DNA from: Nonomuraea polychroma
GTDB taxonomy: Bacteria; Actinomycetota; Actinomycetes; Streptosporangiales; Streptosporangiaceae
Direction: 5' to 3'
Assembly: GCF_004011505.1 (NCBI RefSeq)
Contig: NZ_SAUN01000001.1
Span: 9,699,501 to 9,763,500, forward strand
DNA length: 64,000 nucleotides
The position numbers and the translations under genes were made by a program. Positions within the stretch are counted from its first letter, which is position 1, and every line of letters begins with the position of its first letter. The notes beneath the pieces were generated by a model that saw only the letters and a program-made list of their open reading frames with translations, did no database searches and had not been told where the DNA came from. Below, piece after piece: positions 7,291-15,702 of this stretch.

Positions 7291-7758
7291 GCGGCCCGGG
7301 TGCTTTGTTAGTTTCTCCCGAGAACTGAGGGATGCAGGACGAGCTGTCCTGGCCGCGATGTCCGCCAGGCGCCGCTCCGACGGTCGGCTCTCGACCCGCT
7401 CGACCGACACCATCGTCGGCGAGGCCCTCCGCATCCACGACCTGGAGACTGGGTGCCGCTAGCGCCAACTTGGCGTGCTGCGCCCCGCGACGCCGTCCGT
7501 ACGGCGAGCTGCGGAATATGAGGACCGTCGCCTCAACGTTGCATGGACCTCCCGCCTTGTCCGGCTGGCTCACGTAGTTGGGGCCGATCGCGGTGATCGC
7601 GGTGATCGCGCGCGAAAACTTCTGCGCCAGGTCGCAAAGATTGCCCCACCCTGGCGCGTCCTTACGACAACAAAACGCGAGGAACGTGCACCTATCTGAT
7701 CACTGACCCGGTGCGTGTTTTGTCATCGATTGTCAAGAAGAGCGGAGTTCTGGCGGCC
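7291..7758. other. Gene-poor stretch in the decayed region
   Basis: No convincing gene. Short open frames on both strands lack ribosome sites and family likeness. A 9-bp direct repeat (ATCGCGGTG, nearly three copies, about 7588-7612) is present. It separates the group II intron tail from the deacetylase operon and probably contains the latter's promoter. Confidence 0.4.
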
Positions 7759-9186
7759 GTGAAACCCCCATACTTGATCACCATGCTCCTCGTGGTCACC
7801 GGGCTGGTGACGGCGGGCTGTGCGGCCACCGGTTCGACACCGACGCAGGAAATCCGGCGTACCGCAGCGGTCCACGCGGCGTCACACCACGCCGATGAGA
7901 TCGCGACCGTCTCGCCGACCTGGATCGACGGCCTGCGGGTGGTCCGTCCCAGCGGTAACGACCCGACCTGTCCCTGGTCGATCGCCTATCCGCAGGTGCC
8001 GGGCGCCGAAGCGTTCACTGCGGCGCTGCGCCGCATGGTGGAGGCCAGACGCACCGATTTCCTCGCCCAGGCGTGCGACCAGGCCGACCCGGAGCTGAAC
8101 CTGGACTTCGCATTCCTGGTCGCCTCGGGGGACGTCATCGGGGTGCGCTACACCGAGTGGTGGCTCGGCGGCGCCGGCGACGGCCTGTCCACCACCACCC
8201 GCTGGTACGACGCCAAGACCGGTACGGTCCTGCCCGCGACCGCGCTCGTCGAGCCGAGCTCGATCGGAAGGCTCACCGCCGACCTGGACAAGGCCCTGTC
8301 AAGGAAGGAGGGCTTCGACGCGCAGGCGTTGCGCGCCGCCATGGCCGACAGCGCCTCCCGAGCCCGCTACCTGGACGATCTGGGGTTCACCGCAGGCGGG
8401 GACCTGGTGGTGACCTTCGATCAGAGCGTGGCAGGAGTGGCGCCCGCCGGGCAACTCCAGGCCGTGCTGCCGGCGGCGGTCGCACGGCCGCTGCTGTCGG
8501 ATCTCGGCCGGCGGGTGCAGCGGCAGGTCTTCGAGCCCACGCGGCGCCTCGACCTGGACGGCCGCGTCTCCCCAACGCCCACCCGTCCCCCGGCAGGCCC
8601 GGAGGAGATCGCTGACTGTCACCGGGTGAAATGCGTGGCCCTGACGTTCGACGACGGCCCTGGGCCCTACACTCAGACGCTGCTGGCCGATCTGGCCGCA
8701 TTCCGTGCCCGCGCCACGTTCTACGTCGTCGGGCAGAACGTCGCGATGAGCCCGGACGTGGTGCGCCAGACCGCCGAGGCGGGGCACGAGCTCGGCAACC
8801 ACAGCTGGTCCCACCGCGACCTGACCAGGCTGACGGCGGCCCAGGTGCGCGATGATCTGCGCCGTACCGACGAGGCCATCAGAAAGGCAGCGGGTGTGAC
8901 GCCGAACACCGTCCGTCCTCCGTACGGGGCCGTCAGTGACGTCGTGCGGGCGCAGACGCCGCACCCCCTCGTCCTGTGGAGCGTGGACACCCTGGACTGG
9001 AAGCACCGCGACGCCGCACAGGTGACCCGCGCGGCCGTGTCGGGGGCCAGGCCGGGCGCGATCATCCTGTTCCACGACATCCACCCGACCACGGTGGCGG
9101 CCATACCGCGGGTGCTGCGCACGCTCTCCGCCCGCGGCTACCACTTCGTAACGGTCACCCAATTGCGCGGCGAGGTCTCCCGGTGA
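7759..9186 (+). CDS. Lipoprotein polysaccharide (peptidoglycan) deacetylase, NodB domain
   Basis: A lipobox LVTAGC sits after a hydrophobic segment, so the protein is probably anchored outside the membrane. The first 290 residues are a substrate- or wall-binding region of the PdaC/DUF3298 style. The NodB domain follows: TFDDGPGPYT (motif 1 with the catalytic Asp), HSWSH (motif 2 metal His pair), RPPYG (motif 3), DTLDW (motif 4) and ILFHDIHP (motif 5), so the active site looks complete. I chose GTG 7759, with a weak CGGAG upstream; GTG 7711 would lengthen the signal by 16 residues. The stop overlaps the start of the sigma gene (GTGA), making a three-gene operon that links wall modification to its own sigma factor. 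Confidence 0.9.
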   Translation: MKPPYLITMLLVVTGLVTAGCAATGSTPTQEIRRTAAVHAASHHADEIATVSPTWIDGLRVVRPSGNDPTCPWSIAYPQVPGAEAFTAALRRMVEARRTDFLAQACDQADPELNLDFAFLVASGDVIGVRYTEWWLGGAGDGLSTTTRWYDAKTGTVLPATALVEPSSIGRLTADLDKALSRKEGFDAQALRAAMADSASRARYLDDLGFTAGGDLVVTFDQSVAGVAPAGQLQAVLPAAVARPLLSDLGRRVQRQVFEPTRRLDLDGRVSPTPTRPPAGPEEIADCHRVKCVALTFDDGPGPYTQTLLADLAAFRARATFYVVGQNVAMSPDVVRQTAEAGHELGNHSWSHRDLTRLTAAQVRDDLRRTDEAIRKAAGVTPNTVRPPYGAVSDVVRAQTPHPLVLWSVDTLDWKHRDAAQVTRAAVSGARPGAIILFHDIHPTTVAAIPRVLRTLSARGYHFVTVTQLRGEVSR

Positions 9187-9710
9187 TCGGGGATTGCGCG
9201 GGCCGGCGCGCGTTCGACGAGTTCGTGGCGGCGCGCTCGCCCGCGTTCATCCGCCTGGCCTATCTGCTGACGGCCGGGGACCAGCACGCGGCCGAGGACC
9301 TGCTGCAGACCAGCCTGGCCAATACGGCGCTCAAATGGCACAAGATCGAAGACCCGGAGGCATACCTCCGGCAGGTGATGTATCGCCAGCAGATCTCGTG
9401 GTGGCGGCGAAGGAGGGAGTACGCCGTCGCCGAGCTCCCCGAGCGGCCGGCCGCCGACACGACGCACGACGTCGAGCTCAAGATCATGATGCAGGACGCG
9501 CTCGGCAGGTTGACCTCCAAGCAACGGGCCGTGCTCGTGCTCCGCTACTTCGAAGACCTGTCGGAGTCGACCGTGGCCGCCACACTCGGCTGCAGCATCG
9601 GCACGGTACGCAGCACCGCCCACCGGGCCCTGGCCCGGCTCTTGCGGCTCTGCCCCGAGCTCCACGACCTATACGCCCGCTCCACGGCCACCCACGGGAA
9701 GGAACGCTGA
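9183..9710 (+). CDS. SigE-family RNA polymerase sigma factor (ECF type)
   Basis: 175 residues from a GTG overlapping the deacetylase stop. Region 2: RAFDEFVAARSPAFIRLAYL, AAEDLLQTSLANTALKW, ISWWRRRREY. Region 4: LTSKQRAVLVLRYFEDLSEST and HTH TLGCSIGTVRSTAHRAL. The open frame extends upstream inside the deacetylase gene, but that part is a shadow. It is placed between an exported wall-modifying enzyme and a membrane-anchored propeller protein, 1 bp before the latter. This context suggests a cell-envelope response unit. Confidence 0.9.
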   Translation: MIGDCAGRRAFDEFVAARSPAFIRLAYLLTAGDQHAAEDLLQTSLANTALKWHKIEDPEAYLRQVMYRQQISWWRRRREYAVAELPERPAADTTHDVELKIMMQDALGRLTSKQRAVLVLRYFEDLSESTVAATLGCSIGTVRSTAHRALARLLRLCPELHDLYARSTATHGKER

Positions 9711-9711
9711 C

Positions 9712-10875
9712 ATGAGCACTGAGGAGCTGGTGAAAGACGCGCTCGGTGCGGTGGCCGACCAGGCCAGGCTGCCGACCGGCGTAGCGCAGGCCGCGTGGCG
9801 GCAGCGCACGCGCATGCGGATCAGGCGGGCGGCGACCACCGCGGCCGCCTTGGTCGCCGCCGTCACCGTCGGCGTGATCACGGTGCCCTCCCTCGTCGCA
9901 CGGGAGGATCCCGAGGTCGCCACCAGCCGCATCGGGGGAGACACCGCGGCCGATCCCGGCCGGTCCACGCCGGTGGAACGCGTCGCCGCCGGGCGCGTCA
10001 CGCTCACCGCGTACGCCTCCTGCGAGCACAGTTGCTCCTGGTACCTGCTCACCCACGCAGGCACGGGCGGCTACACGCACGGGCGATGGGGATGGATCGA
10101 CGTGGCGCCCTCGGGCCGCACGGCCGCGGTGCTGGAAGAGACACTGCCCGCCCGCCGGATCGGCCTGGTGGACACCACCGCCGCCAGACTGCGGCGCTGG
10201 ATCGACCTCGGCCGTGCGGTGGCGGGGAGGGTCGCCTGGTCTCCGGACGGAAAGCGGCTCCTGGTAACCACATACGACCACGTCCCCGGCCTGCTCGCCG
10301 ATCCCGCCGGGGAACCGGACACACGACAGGTCAGGACCGGCTTCGCCATCGTCGACGTGAACAGCGGCAAGGCCACCTTCCACGACCTGCCCGGCGACCC
10401 GGACTCCGCCGGCCTGCGCAATGATCTCTTGTGGAGTCGCGACGGCTCGCTGATCTGGGAGAACACCGGCGCCCGACAGGAACCCCGCAAGTACTACGAC
10501 CTCACCGGGCGCTCTCGCCCCGGCCCCGCCCAGGAGTCCTCGAGCGACCAGCCCGCCGGGCTGTCCCCCAACGGCAGCCGCCTGGCCATGGGCGGCAGGA
10601 GCGGCTCGGCCCCCTTTGTCGTGGACGTCGATTCCGGCGACACCACCCTCCTGGAGCCACCGGGTGATCACGTCATCGTGCAGTCGCTGGCCTGGGCCGA
10701 CGACACGCACCTGATCGCCTGGGCCCAGGACCGCGCGACCGCGGACAGCAGCAAGTCGCGCTACCGCCTGGTGCTGGTCGACGTGACGGGCAAGCAGGAG
10801 GTCACCCCGCTCACCGGCTGGACCGGCACCCTCAGCCGTCCGAACTGGATGCCCGTCCTGACCACCGAACCATGA
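9712..10875 (+). CDS. Membrane-anchored TolB/WD40-like propeller protein, sigma partner
   Basis: 387 residues. A short cytoplasmic head (MSTEELVKDALG) and Arg-rich RQRTRMRIRRA are followed by one TM segment (AALVAAVTVGVITVPSL, about residues 43-60). The extracellular part is repetitive and resembles TolB/PD40 propeller blades: GRVAWSPDGKRLLVTTYD, LRNDLLWSRDGSLIW, GLSPNGSRLAMGG, and VQSLAWADDTHLIAWAQD. It directly follows a SigE-family sigma gene; such partners are thought to work as anti-sigma-like or sensor proteins, but no zinc-binding HxxxCxxC anti-sigma motif is seen. It has the same layout as the partial gene at 1-274. Confidence 0.82.
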   Translation: MSTEELVKDALGAVADQARLPTGVAQAAWRQRTRMRIRRAATTAAALVAAVTVGVITVPSLVAREDPEVATSRIGGDTAADPGRSTPVERVAAGRVTLTAYASCEHSCSWYLLTHAGTGGYTHGRWGWIDVAPSGRTAAVLEETLPARRIGLVDTTAARLRRWIDLGRAVAGRVAWSPDGKRLLVTTYDHVPGLLADPAGEPDTRQVRTGFAIVDVNSGKATFHDLPGDPDSAGLRNDLLWSRDGSLIWENTGARQEPRKYYDLTGRSRPGPAQESSSDQPAGLSPNGSRLAMGGRSGSAPFVVDVDSGDTTLLEPPGDHVIVQSLAWADDTHLIAWAQDRATADSSKSRYRLVLVDVTGKQEVTPLTGWTGTLSRPNWMPVLTTEP

Positions 10876-11139
10876 TCCGCGGCGGGCGTCGGCCCACGCC
10901 CATTGCCGGTCGCTACCGGCGCATCGGGTCGGTGATTCCTGAGCAGTTGGTGCGTGAGGTCACTGAGGCGGGTACTGAACGGCTCCCGCCACCCGCGACA
11001 GGCCTGGGTCGGGCTCAGATGTCCATGTCGCGAAGCCACTGTTCGACTTCGACGCGTAGCGGGCGGGCACCGGCAGCGGCAGATGGTTGGCGTGGAGTCG
11101 CATCGCCTGGTCCAGGGCAACGGTCACGACGGCAGCGAG

Positions 11140-11362
11140 AGGTACGCAAGATCTCCTTCTCCTCGCGCAGGATCTTGTTCTCGCGACGCAGTCGGGCCAG
11201 CTCGTCCTTCTCGGCGCTGGTCAGGCCGTCTTGGCGACGGCCGTCATCCAGATCAGCCTGGCGCACCCAAGTACGGATCGACGGCGCGGAGGGCTGGAAT
11301 TCCTGGGCCAGTTCCTCCGGCGACCGTTCCGCGCGCACCAGCTCCACCATCTGCCGGCGAAA
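11140..11362 (-). pseudogene. IS3-family transposase OrfA fragment
   Basis: The minus-strand reading FRRQMVELVRAERSPEELAQ, SAPSIRTWVRQADLDDG and ELARLRRENKILREEKEIL is the HTH plus leucine-zipper part of IS3-type OrfA. The start Met region is replaced by GC-rich repeats (CGCCGTACGCCCCGC units near 11375-11405). Homology ends after EKEIL with no OrfB following. Terminal inverted repeats were not found, so this is a decayed fragment. Confidence 0.75.
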
Positions 11363-11519
11363 CGCCGCGCCGCCGTACGCCCCGCGCCGCCGTACGCCCC
11401 GCCCTGCGCCGCGCTGCGCCTGGCCGGTCACGGCGCGGGCGCCACGCGGGGCATCGCTGTAAAACGCCCCGCCGTACCAACACACCCCTCGCCGACCGCC
11501 GGCGCGCCGCCTCATCAGA

Positions 11520-11642
11520 TCAGCAAGTCCATAACGCCCTGAGCCGCCACCAAGGCCGTAGGTTCCACGAAAAGACTGCGATCACCAACAGCAGTGCGCC
11601 GTACCCCAGGCCGAGAAACACCCGGACAGGCTTCCACCACAA
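11520..11642 (-). CDS. Possible 40-residue single-TM small membrane protein
   Basis: A TTG at 11642 preceded by AAGGGGG (6-nt spacing) opens a 40-residue frame. It begins with WWKPVRVFLGLGYG, continues with a hydrophobic ALLLVIAVFSW and ends in the aromatic/Arg tail WRLRALWTC. The Trp/Arg-flanked single membrane helix looks protein-like. It is isolated in decayed sequence, so it may be the remains of a longer membrane protein. No family is recognised. Confidence 0.3.
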   Translation of the reverse strand: MWWKPVRVFLGLGYGALLLVIAVFSWNLRPWWRLRALWTC

Positions 11643-12024
11643 AGAGCACCCCCTTACCGCCTTCGCCCAGGATGAGCGGGCTCGGTCTCCAGTCGATCAC
11701 TTGAGCGTTGCGAAACCGTGCCTCCGGCGGGGGCCTCAAGCTCCGGGATGATCGTGAGGCACAGGGGCTGAGGTGGAAGCCTGCTCATCCCGCCCGCCAT
11801 CGACCCAGGACAAGCCCGGTGATGACGACGCAGGGCCAGGGCGTTGACGCGGTCTGCGCCGGACACCCACAAAGACCTTGCCAAGACCTCGGCCGCATCG
11901 CCTGTTCTGACCCGGGACCTGGGTACACCACGGGCGTGAGCAGGCAATCGCCAACGGACGAGGAAGTAGCCGCACGCAGCCGGCCGGCCGCGGCCGACAA
12001 CTCCTGTACGGAGCCCACTGCGTG
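11643..12024. other. Intergenic stretch upstream of the isochorismatase-family gene
   Basis: About 380 bp with no supported gene. Several frames are open because of base composition only. The stretch presumably includes the promoter of the hydrolase gene at 12025, but I see no clear -35/-10 pair. Likewise nothing convincing was found in 10876-11139 after the propeller gene. Confidence 0.4.
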
Positions 12025-12654
12025 ATGGCTGACACGTCCTATGAGATCAGCCGGACCGGTGTCCTCCTGGTCGATCCCTACAACGACTTCTTGTCCGAGG
12101 GCGGGAAGATCTGGCCTCGGTTGCAGGAGGTCGCCCAGCGCGTGGGGCTCCTCGACCATCTACGCGCGGTGGTCACCGCCGCGCGGGATGCGGCGATCCA
12201 GGTGTTCATCGTCCCGCATCGGCAGTGGCGGCCCGGGGACTACGACGACTGGAGCCATCCCAATCCCACCCAGCGTGGGATCCAGGAGCGGCATTCCTTC
12301 GCGAAGGGCAGTTGGGGTGGCGAATGGCACCCGGATCTCGTCTCCCAGGACGGTGACGTGGTCGTCAAGGAGCACTGGGCTCAGAGCGGGTTCGCCAACA
12401 CCGACCTCGACCTGCTGCTCCGGCAGCACGGCATCACGCATGTCATCGTCATCGGCGTGCTCGCCAACACCTGCATCGAGTCGACCGGCAGGTACGCCAT
12501 GGAGCTCGGATACCACGTGACCCTGGTCCGGGACGCGACCGCGGCCTTCACCGCCGAGATGCTGTACGCGGCCCATGAGCTGAACGGGCCGACCTACGCA
12601 CACGCCATCGTGACGACGGCGGACCTCCTCGCAGCGATTCGGTCCGCGCGGTGA
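12025..12654 (+). CDS. Isochorismatase-family cysteine hydrolase
   Basis: 209 residues from ATG 12025, with GGAG at 12010-12013. The catalytic triad is recognisable: Asp17 in LLVDPYNDF, Lys in VVVKEHW, and the nucleophile Cys in VLANTCIESTGRYAMELGY. The last part has the usual RDATAAFTAEM strand-turn. Family members hydrolyse isochorismate, nicotinamide, N-carbamoyl compounds or similar; the substrate here cannot be told. The last 45 bp and about 40 bp beyond the stop recur in diverged form at 14804-14899, pointing to an ancestral second copy. Confidence 0.88.
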   Translation: MADTSYEISRTGVLLVDPYNDFLSEGGKIWPRLQEVAQRVGLLDHLRAVVTAARDAAIQVFIVPHRQWRPGDYDDWSHPNPTQRGIQERHSFAKGSWGGEWHPDLVSQDGDVVVKEHWAQSGFANTDLDLLLRQHGITHVIVIGVLANTCIESTGRYAMELGYHVTLVRDATAAFTAEMLYAAHELNGPTYAHAIVTTADLLAAIRSAR

Positions 12655-12705
12655 AGAGATCTGCGACGCTGAGTCCGCGACGGCCGTCGTAGCCGCGCGG
12701 CGGCG
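12610..12705 (+). repeat. Direct repeat, copy A (isochorismatase tail)
   Basis: Starts GTGACGACGGCGGACCTCCT and covers the last codons of the hydrolase gene plus sequence after its stop. It is matched, with scattered substitutions, by 14804-14899. The first 21 bases are identical and the shared part includes AAGAGATCTGCG. Confidence 0.8.
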
Positions 12706-12846
12706 CGAGTTGCACGACCATCGCGGCGTTGGAGCCGACCACCACGGCGTAGGGGCTGCCGGGCGACAGCGCCGCCGGGTCGACCAGCTCGTCCAGGCGA
12801 AGGGCGTACATGCGCTGCGCGTGGCACCTCAAACGGGCTGACGTGA
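12656..12846 (-). pseudogene. Unidentified gene fragment convergent with the hydrolase
   Basis: The minus-strand frame reads LRLDELVDPAALSPGSPYAV, VVVGSNAAMVVQLAPP and RGYDGRRGLSVADLF. It is compositionally protein-like but has no intact start or stop of its own: the frame runs through the hydrolase 3' end. The wording SPYAVVVGSNAAMVVQ suggests a beta-rich domain fragment, but I cannot name a family. The rest of the space to 13008 shows nothing further. Confidence 0.3.
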
Positions 12847-13008
12847 TCACAATGCGTGCTACGCAGCCGCCCGCCGGAAGCCTCAGTGATGCTTAAGGCC
12901 AGGCGCCCGCCCTCGCCCGATGAACCGGTCGAAAGTACGATCCCGGACGCCGCGAACCCTGCTTTCGACCCGTGCCGTCCCCGGGCAGGTTCCGCAGGAT
13001 GAGGCCCC

Positions 13009-14145
13009 ATGCCACGCGAAGATCTCCCCCAGGAACCGCACTCCGAGGGCCCGGCCGGCCACCCCGGCCACCGTCTCCCGCACGACGGACCCGCCGCCTC
13101 CCCCGATCGGCCCCAGACCGCCTCGCCCGATCGGCCCCAGACCGCCTCGCCCGCGTCCGGCCAGCCCGCGACCGCTGCGCTCTCCTCCGGTCGGCCCCGC
13201 ATCATCGCGCTCGACGTGCTGCGCGGGTTCACGCTGTGCGAGATCCTGCTCGCCAACATCCAGCTGATAGCCAACGACGGCACCGCCGTTGTGACGCAGC
13301 CCATGGGCGACTGGGACCCCTGGCTCGGGCTCCCGACCTTCTCTCTGCTGTTCGGTATCGGGTTCTCACTTCTGCTGGACTCCGCCGCGAACCGCGTCCC
13401 CCGCCCACGGCTGGTCCTGCTGCGCCGGCTTCTGGCGCTGCTCGCGATCGGCCTCGTGCATATGCTGCTGTGGCCGGGCGAGATCCTGACCTCCTACGCC
13501 ATCGTCGGCATGCTGGTGCTGCTGCCCTCGACCTGGCTGCCGCGGTGGGCCGTGGCCGGCCTCGCCGCCACGCTCGTCCCGGCGGCGCTGATCGGCGGCG
13601 GGGGCGGCGCTCTGCTGATTGCCGGGCTCTTCCTGCTGGGCTCGGCACTGGTCCGATACGGGGTGATCGAGCAGATCGAGCGGTCCATCCGAGGGCCGCT
13701 CCTGCTGGGCCTGGTCTTCGCGGCGGGGGCGGCCTCTGCCCGGTGGGTACAGGCCAACGTGCAAACCGGGGCGGGCACGACGCAGCCGTCCTTTACGTCC
13801 ACCCTGGCCGATCTGCTGCTCACCGGTGTGTACGTGTGTGCCCTGCTGGTCCTGCTCAGAACGCCGCTGCGATCGGCGCTGCGGGCCGTCTTCGCGCCAC
13901 TGGGCCGGATGGCACTGACCAATTATCTGACCGCCACACTCCTCGTCCTGGCGGCCAGTCACATCCTCGGCCTGCCGATCGGCCAATCCTTGACGGCGGC
14001 GTACCTGACCGCGGGAGCCATCCTCACGGCCCAGTGGCTGTTCTCCATCCTCTGGCTGCGCCGCTTCCGTCAGGGCCCGCTCGAGTGGCTCTGGCGCTGG
14101 GCCACCTGGGCCCACCGCCCGCCCCTCAGCCGGGCCAGGAAGTGA
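13009..14145 (+). CDS. DUF418-family integral membrane protein
   Basis: 378 residues; GAGG at 13001-13004 precedes the ATG. The first 60 residues are Pro/Gln/Ser-rich and contain an 8-residue duplication (PDRPQTAS twice). The body has about eight to ten TM segments. It begins with the family signature RIIALDVLRGFTLCEILLAN, has the middle motif TFSLLFGIGFSLLLD, and ends with the DUF418 C-terminal region APLGRMALTNYLTATLLV and GPLEWLWRWATW. DUF418 proteins resemble membrane acyltransferases but their reaction is unproven. The gene lies between the hydrolase and an ISKra4-type remnant that begins right after its stop. Confidence 0.85.
   Translation: MPREDLPQEPHSEGPAGHPGHRLPHDGPAASPDRPQTASPDRPQTASPASGQPATAALSSGRPRIIALDVLRGFTLCEILLANIQLIANDGTAVVTQPMGDWDPWLGLPTFSLLFGIGFSLLLDSAANRVPRPRLVLLRRLLALLAIGLVHMLLWPGEILTSYAIVGMLVLLPSTWLPRWAVAGLAATLVPAALIGGGGGALLIAGLFLLGSALVRYGVIEQIERSIRGPLLLGLVFAAGAASARWVQANVQTGAGTTQPSFTSTLADLLLTGVYVCALLVLLRTPLRSALRAVFAPLGRMALTNYLTATLLVLAASHILGLPIGQSLTAAYLTAGAILTAQWLFSILWLRRFRQGPLEWLWRWATWAHRPPLSRARK
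13103..13150 (+). repeat. 24-bp tandem duplication
   Basis: Two identical copies of a 24-bp unit starting CCGATCGGCCCCAGACCGCC, in frame in the N-terminal tail of the DUF418 protein. Confidence 0.85.
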
Positions 14146-14149
14146 TGAG

Positions 14150-14803
14150 CTCGGGGCCGGAATCGATGTTCCCGGCGAGCAGCCCGAGCACCCAGGCGGC
14201 CATCTGTTGTTCGGCGGCGGGGTCGTCGGGAGCGTGTAGGCAGCGGGCGGCGCGCCAGCAGTACTCCAGGACGTGGATCAGCTCGCAGACAATGTGGATG
14301 GTCACCTTGCGGCGGGCGGTCTCGGCCTGGAGCTGGTGGATCGGGTGTGGGGGCGCCGTCGACCAGCACCACCCAGGTTCGGGCGTGCGCGGTGTCGCGG
14401 GCCTGGGCCTGGTCGAACGCCCTGCTGATCACCTGCTGGGCCGGATCTGTCACCGATCCATGGATCCATTTGCCGGTGGCGTGCGGTCCGGCCCGCACCG
14501 GCCGCTGGCCGCCGCGCGTGGTCAGACTGATCACATCGTGCGGGCCGCGCGGAGCGGGGACGGCGTCGTGGACCACCGCCAGGGTCGCCATCCGCTTGCG
14601 ATACGGATTCTCCCCAGAAGTCAGCCGCGTGCGAAACAGGCCGCGGTGTCGAGCGGCGGCCTTGCGGGGTGGACGGACGCAACGCCTCGAACTGCATCAC
14701 GATGCCCTCACCGTCGGTCGAGATGATCAGCAGTTCCTCAGCGGTGCGCGCGGCTTGGGAGTGCGGGCGGCGTAGAAGTCGTCGATATCGGTCGCGGCGA
14801 CGA
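14150..14803 (-). mobile_element. ISKra4-family transposase remnant (frameshifted, 5' truncated)
   Basis: Read from 14803 downward, successive frames give DIDDFYAARTPKPRAP, then AEELLIISTDGEGIVMQFEA, then SGENPYRKRMATLAVVHDAV, ATGKWIHGSVTDPAQQVI and ARTWVVLVDG, then QAETARRKVTIHIVCELIHV and LEYCWRAARCLHAPDDPAAE. These match the central region of ISKra4-type transposases in order. At least three frameshifts are needed (near 14735, 14670 and 14345). The N-terminal third is absent: homology ends where copy B of the isochorismatase tail begins. No inverted repeats were found. The element is dead. Confidence 0.8.
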
Positions 14804-14899
14804 GTGACGACGGCGGACCTCCTCACGGCGATCCGGTCCGCGCCATAAAGAGATCTGCGGTGATGAGTCGGCGACGGCCGTGGTAGCCGCGCGCGGCAT
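14804..14899 (+). repeat. Direct repeat, copy B (degenerate isochorismatase tail)
   Basis: Plus-strand reading VTTADLLTAIRSAP-stop corresponds to VTTADLLAAIRSAR-stop of the hydrolase at 12654. About 40 bp after the stop are also conserved (AAGAGATCTGCG, GCGACGGCCGT, GTAGCCGCGCG). It borders the truncated 5' end of the ISKra4 remnant. Confidence 0.8.
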
Positions 14900-14934
14900 C
14901 GGATTCGCCGAGAGGCGGCCGGTCCGGCGGGGGT

Positions 14935-15663
14935 TCAGGGCCCGAGCATCGGCAGCAGGGCCAGGTGGTCGCTGGTCACCAGGTTGAACTTCAGGGCGAG
15001 GGAGACCAGAGCGTGGCGCTGCCAGTCGGCCTTGCCCTCGCCGCCCTGCGGCCCTTTGACATGTAGCTTGTTCTCCGCCAGGTAACCGATGTGGAAGCCG
15101 ATGGCGGTGCGGCTCAACCCCAGGTCCGGGAGTCTTTCGATGATCTCGGGGATCGTCGGTATGCGTGAGGTCGACGGGTCGCGCAGGCGCGGCTCACACA
15201 GCGCCACAAGGATGCGGAAATACTTGGCGTTCTGGTCGAGGGGGTAGGCGACCTGCGTGGCCGCCCCGCCGTCCGCGTGGGATGACGGCACATGCACGTG
15301 CTGCGGTGCGAACACCAGGAACGAGACCGTGCCGTCGACTGCGGGCAGGCACACCCGGGAGAACTCGAACGGGATCGGCGCACCCATCCGGCCCGGCGGT
15401 ACCTTCACGAACTCCCCGCCCCCCTCAGGGTTCTCCACGACGTACGTCTTCGACGTGCTGAGGTTGGAGAGCAGCCAGTAATCGCCCACTGCGACGATCT
15501 TGCCGGCCTGGCGGGAGACCGCGGGGTCGTCCAGCATGACGTCCACTGGGGAGCCGGGAGTCCCGCGCCCGAAGAACGCCTGCTCTCCAGGCGCGAGCTC
15601 CAGCGAGTACGGCCGGTCGCCGGTCGGTGCCGCCGCCATCTGGATCAAGATCGTGCTGTGCAT
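14935..15663 (-). CDS. FHA-like domain protein with C-terminal winged helix
   Basis: 242 residues. The N-terminal 120 residues resemble an FHA fold: PGEQAFFGRGTPGSPVDVML, DDPAVSRQAGKIVAVGDYW, LLSNLSTSKTYVVEN. The Gly-Arg and Ser-Arg positions are kept, but the usual S-x-x-H His is not, so phosphopeptide binding may be altered. Residues about 150-225 form a winged-helix-like region (IPTIPEIIERLPDLGLSRTA, IGFHIGYLAENKL). FHA proteins read phosphothreonine made by Ser/Thr kinases, and a kinase gene lies 0.6 kb away on the other strand. Inference: a kinase-responsive DNA-binding protein. Confidence 0.75.
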   Translation of the reverse strand: MHSTILIQMAAAPTGDRPYSLELAPGEQAFFGRGTPGSPVDVMLDDPAVSRQAGKIVAVGDYWLLSNLSTSKTYVVENPEGGGEFVKVPPGRMGAPIPFEFSRVCLPAVDGTVSFLVFAPQHVHVPSSHADGGAATQVAYPLDQNAKYFRILVALCEPRLRDPSTSRIPTIPEIIERLPDLGLSRTAIGFHIGYLAENKLHVKGPQGGEGKADWQRHALVSLALKFNLVTSDHLALLPMLGP

Positions 15664-15702
15664 CGGCGGGACCCTACTCGCGTGCCGGTGAAGGTGTCCA
15701 GG

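Noticed and set aside
14302..14826. Intact transposase gene
   Set aside because: The ISKra4 homology jumps between frames, so no single ORF encodes a working transposase.
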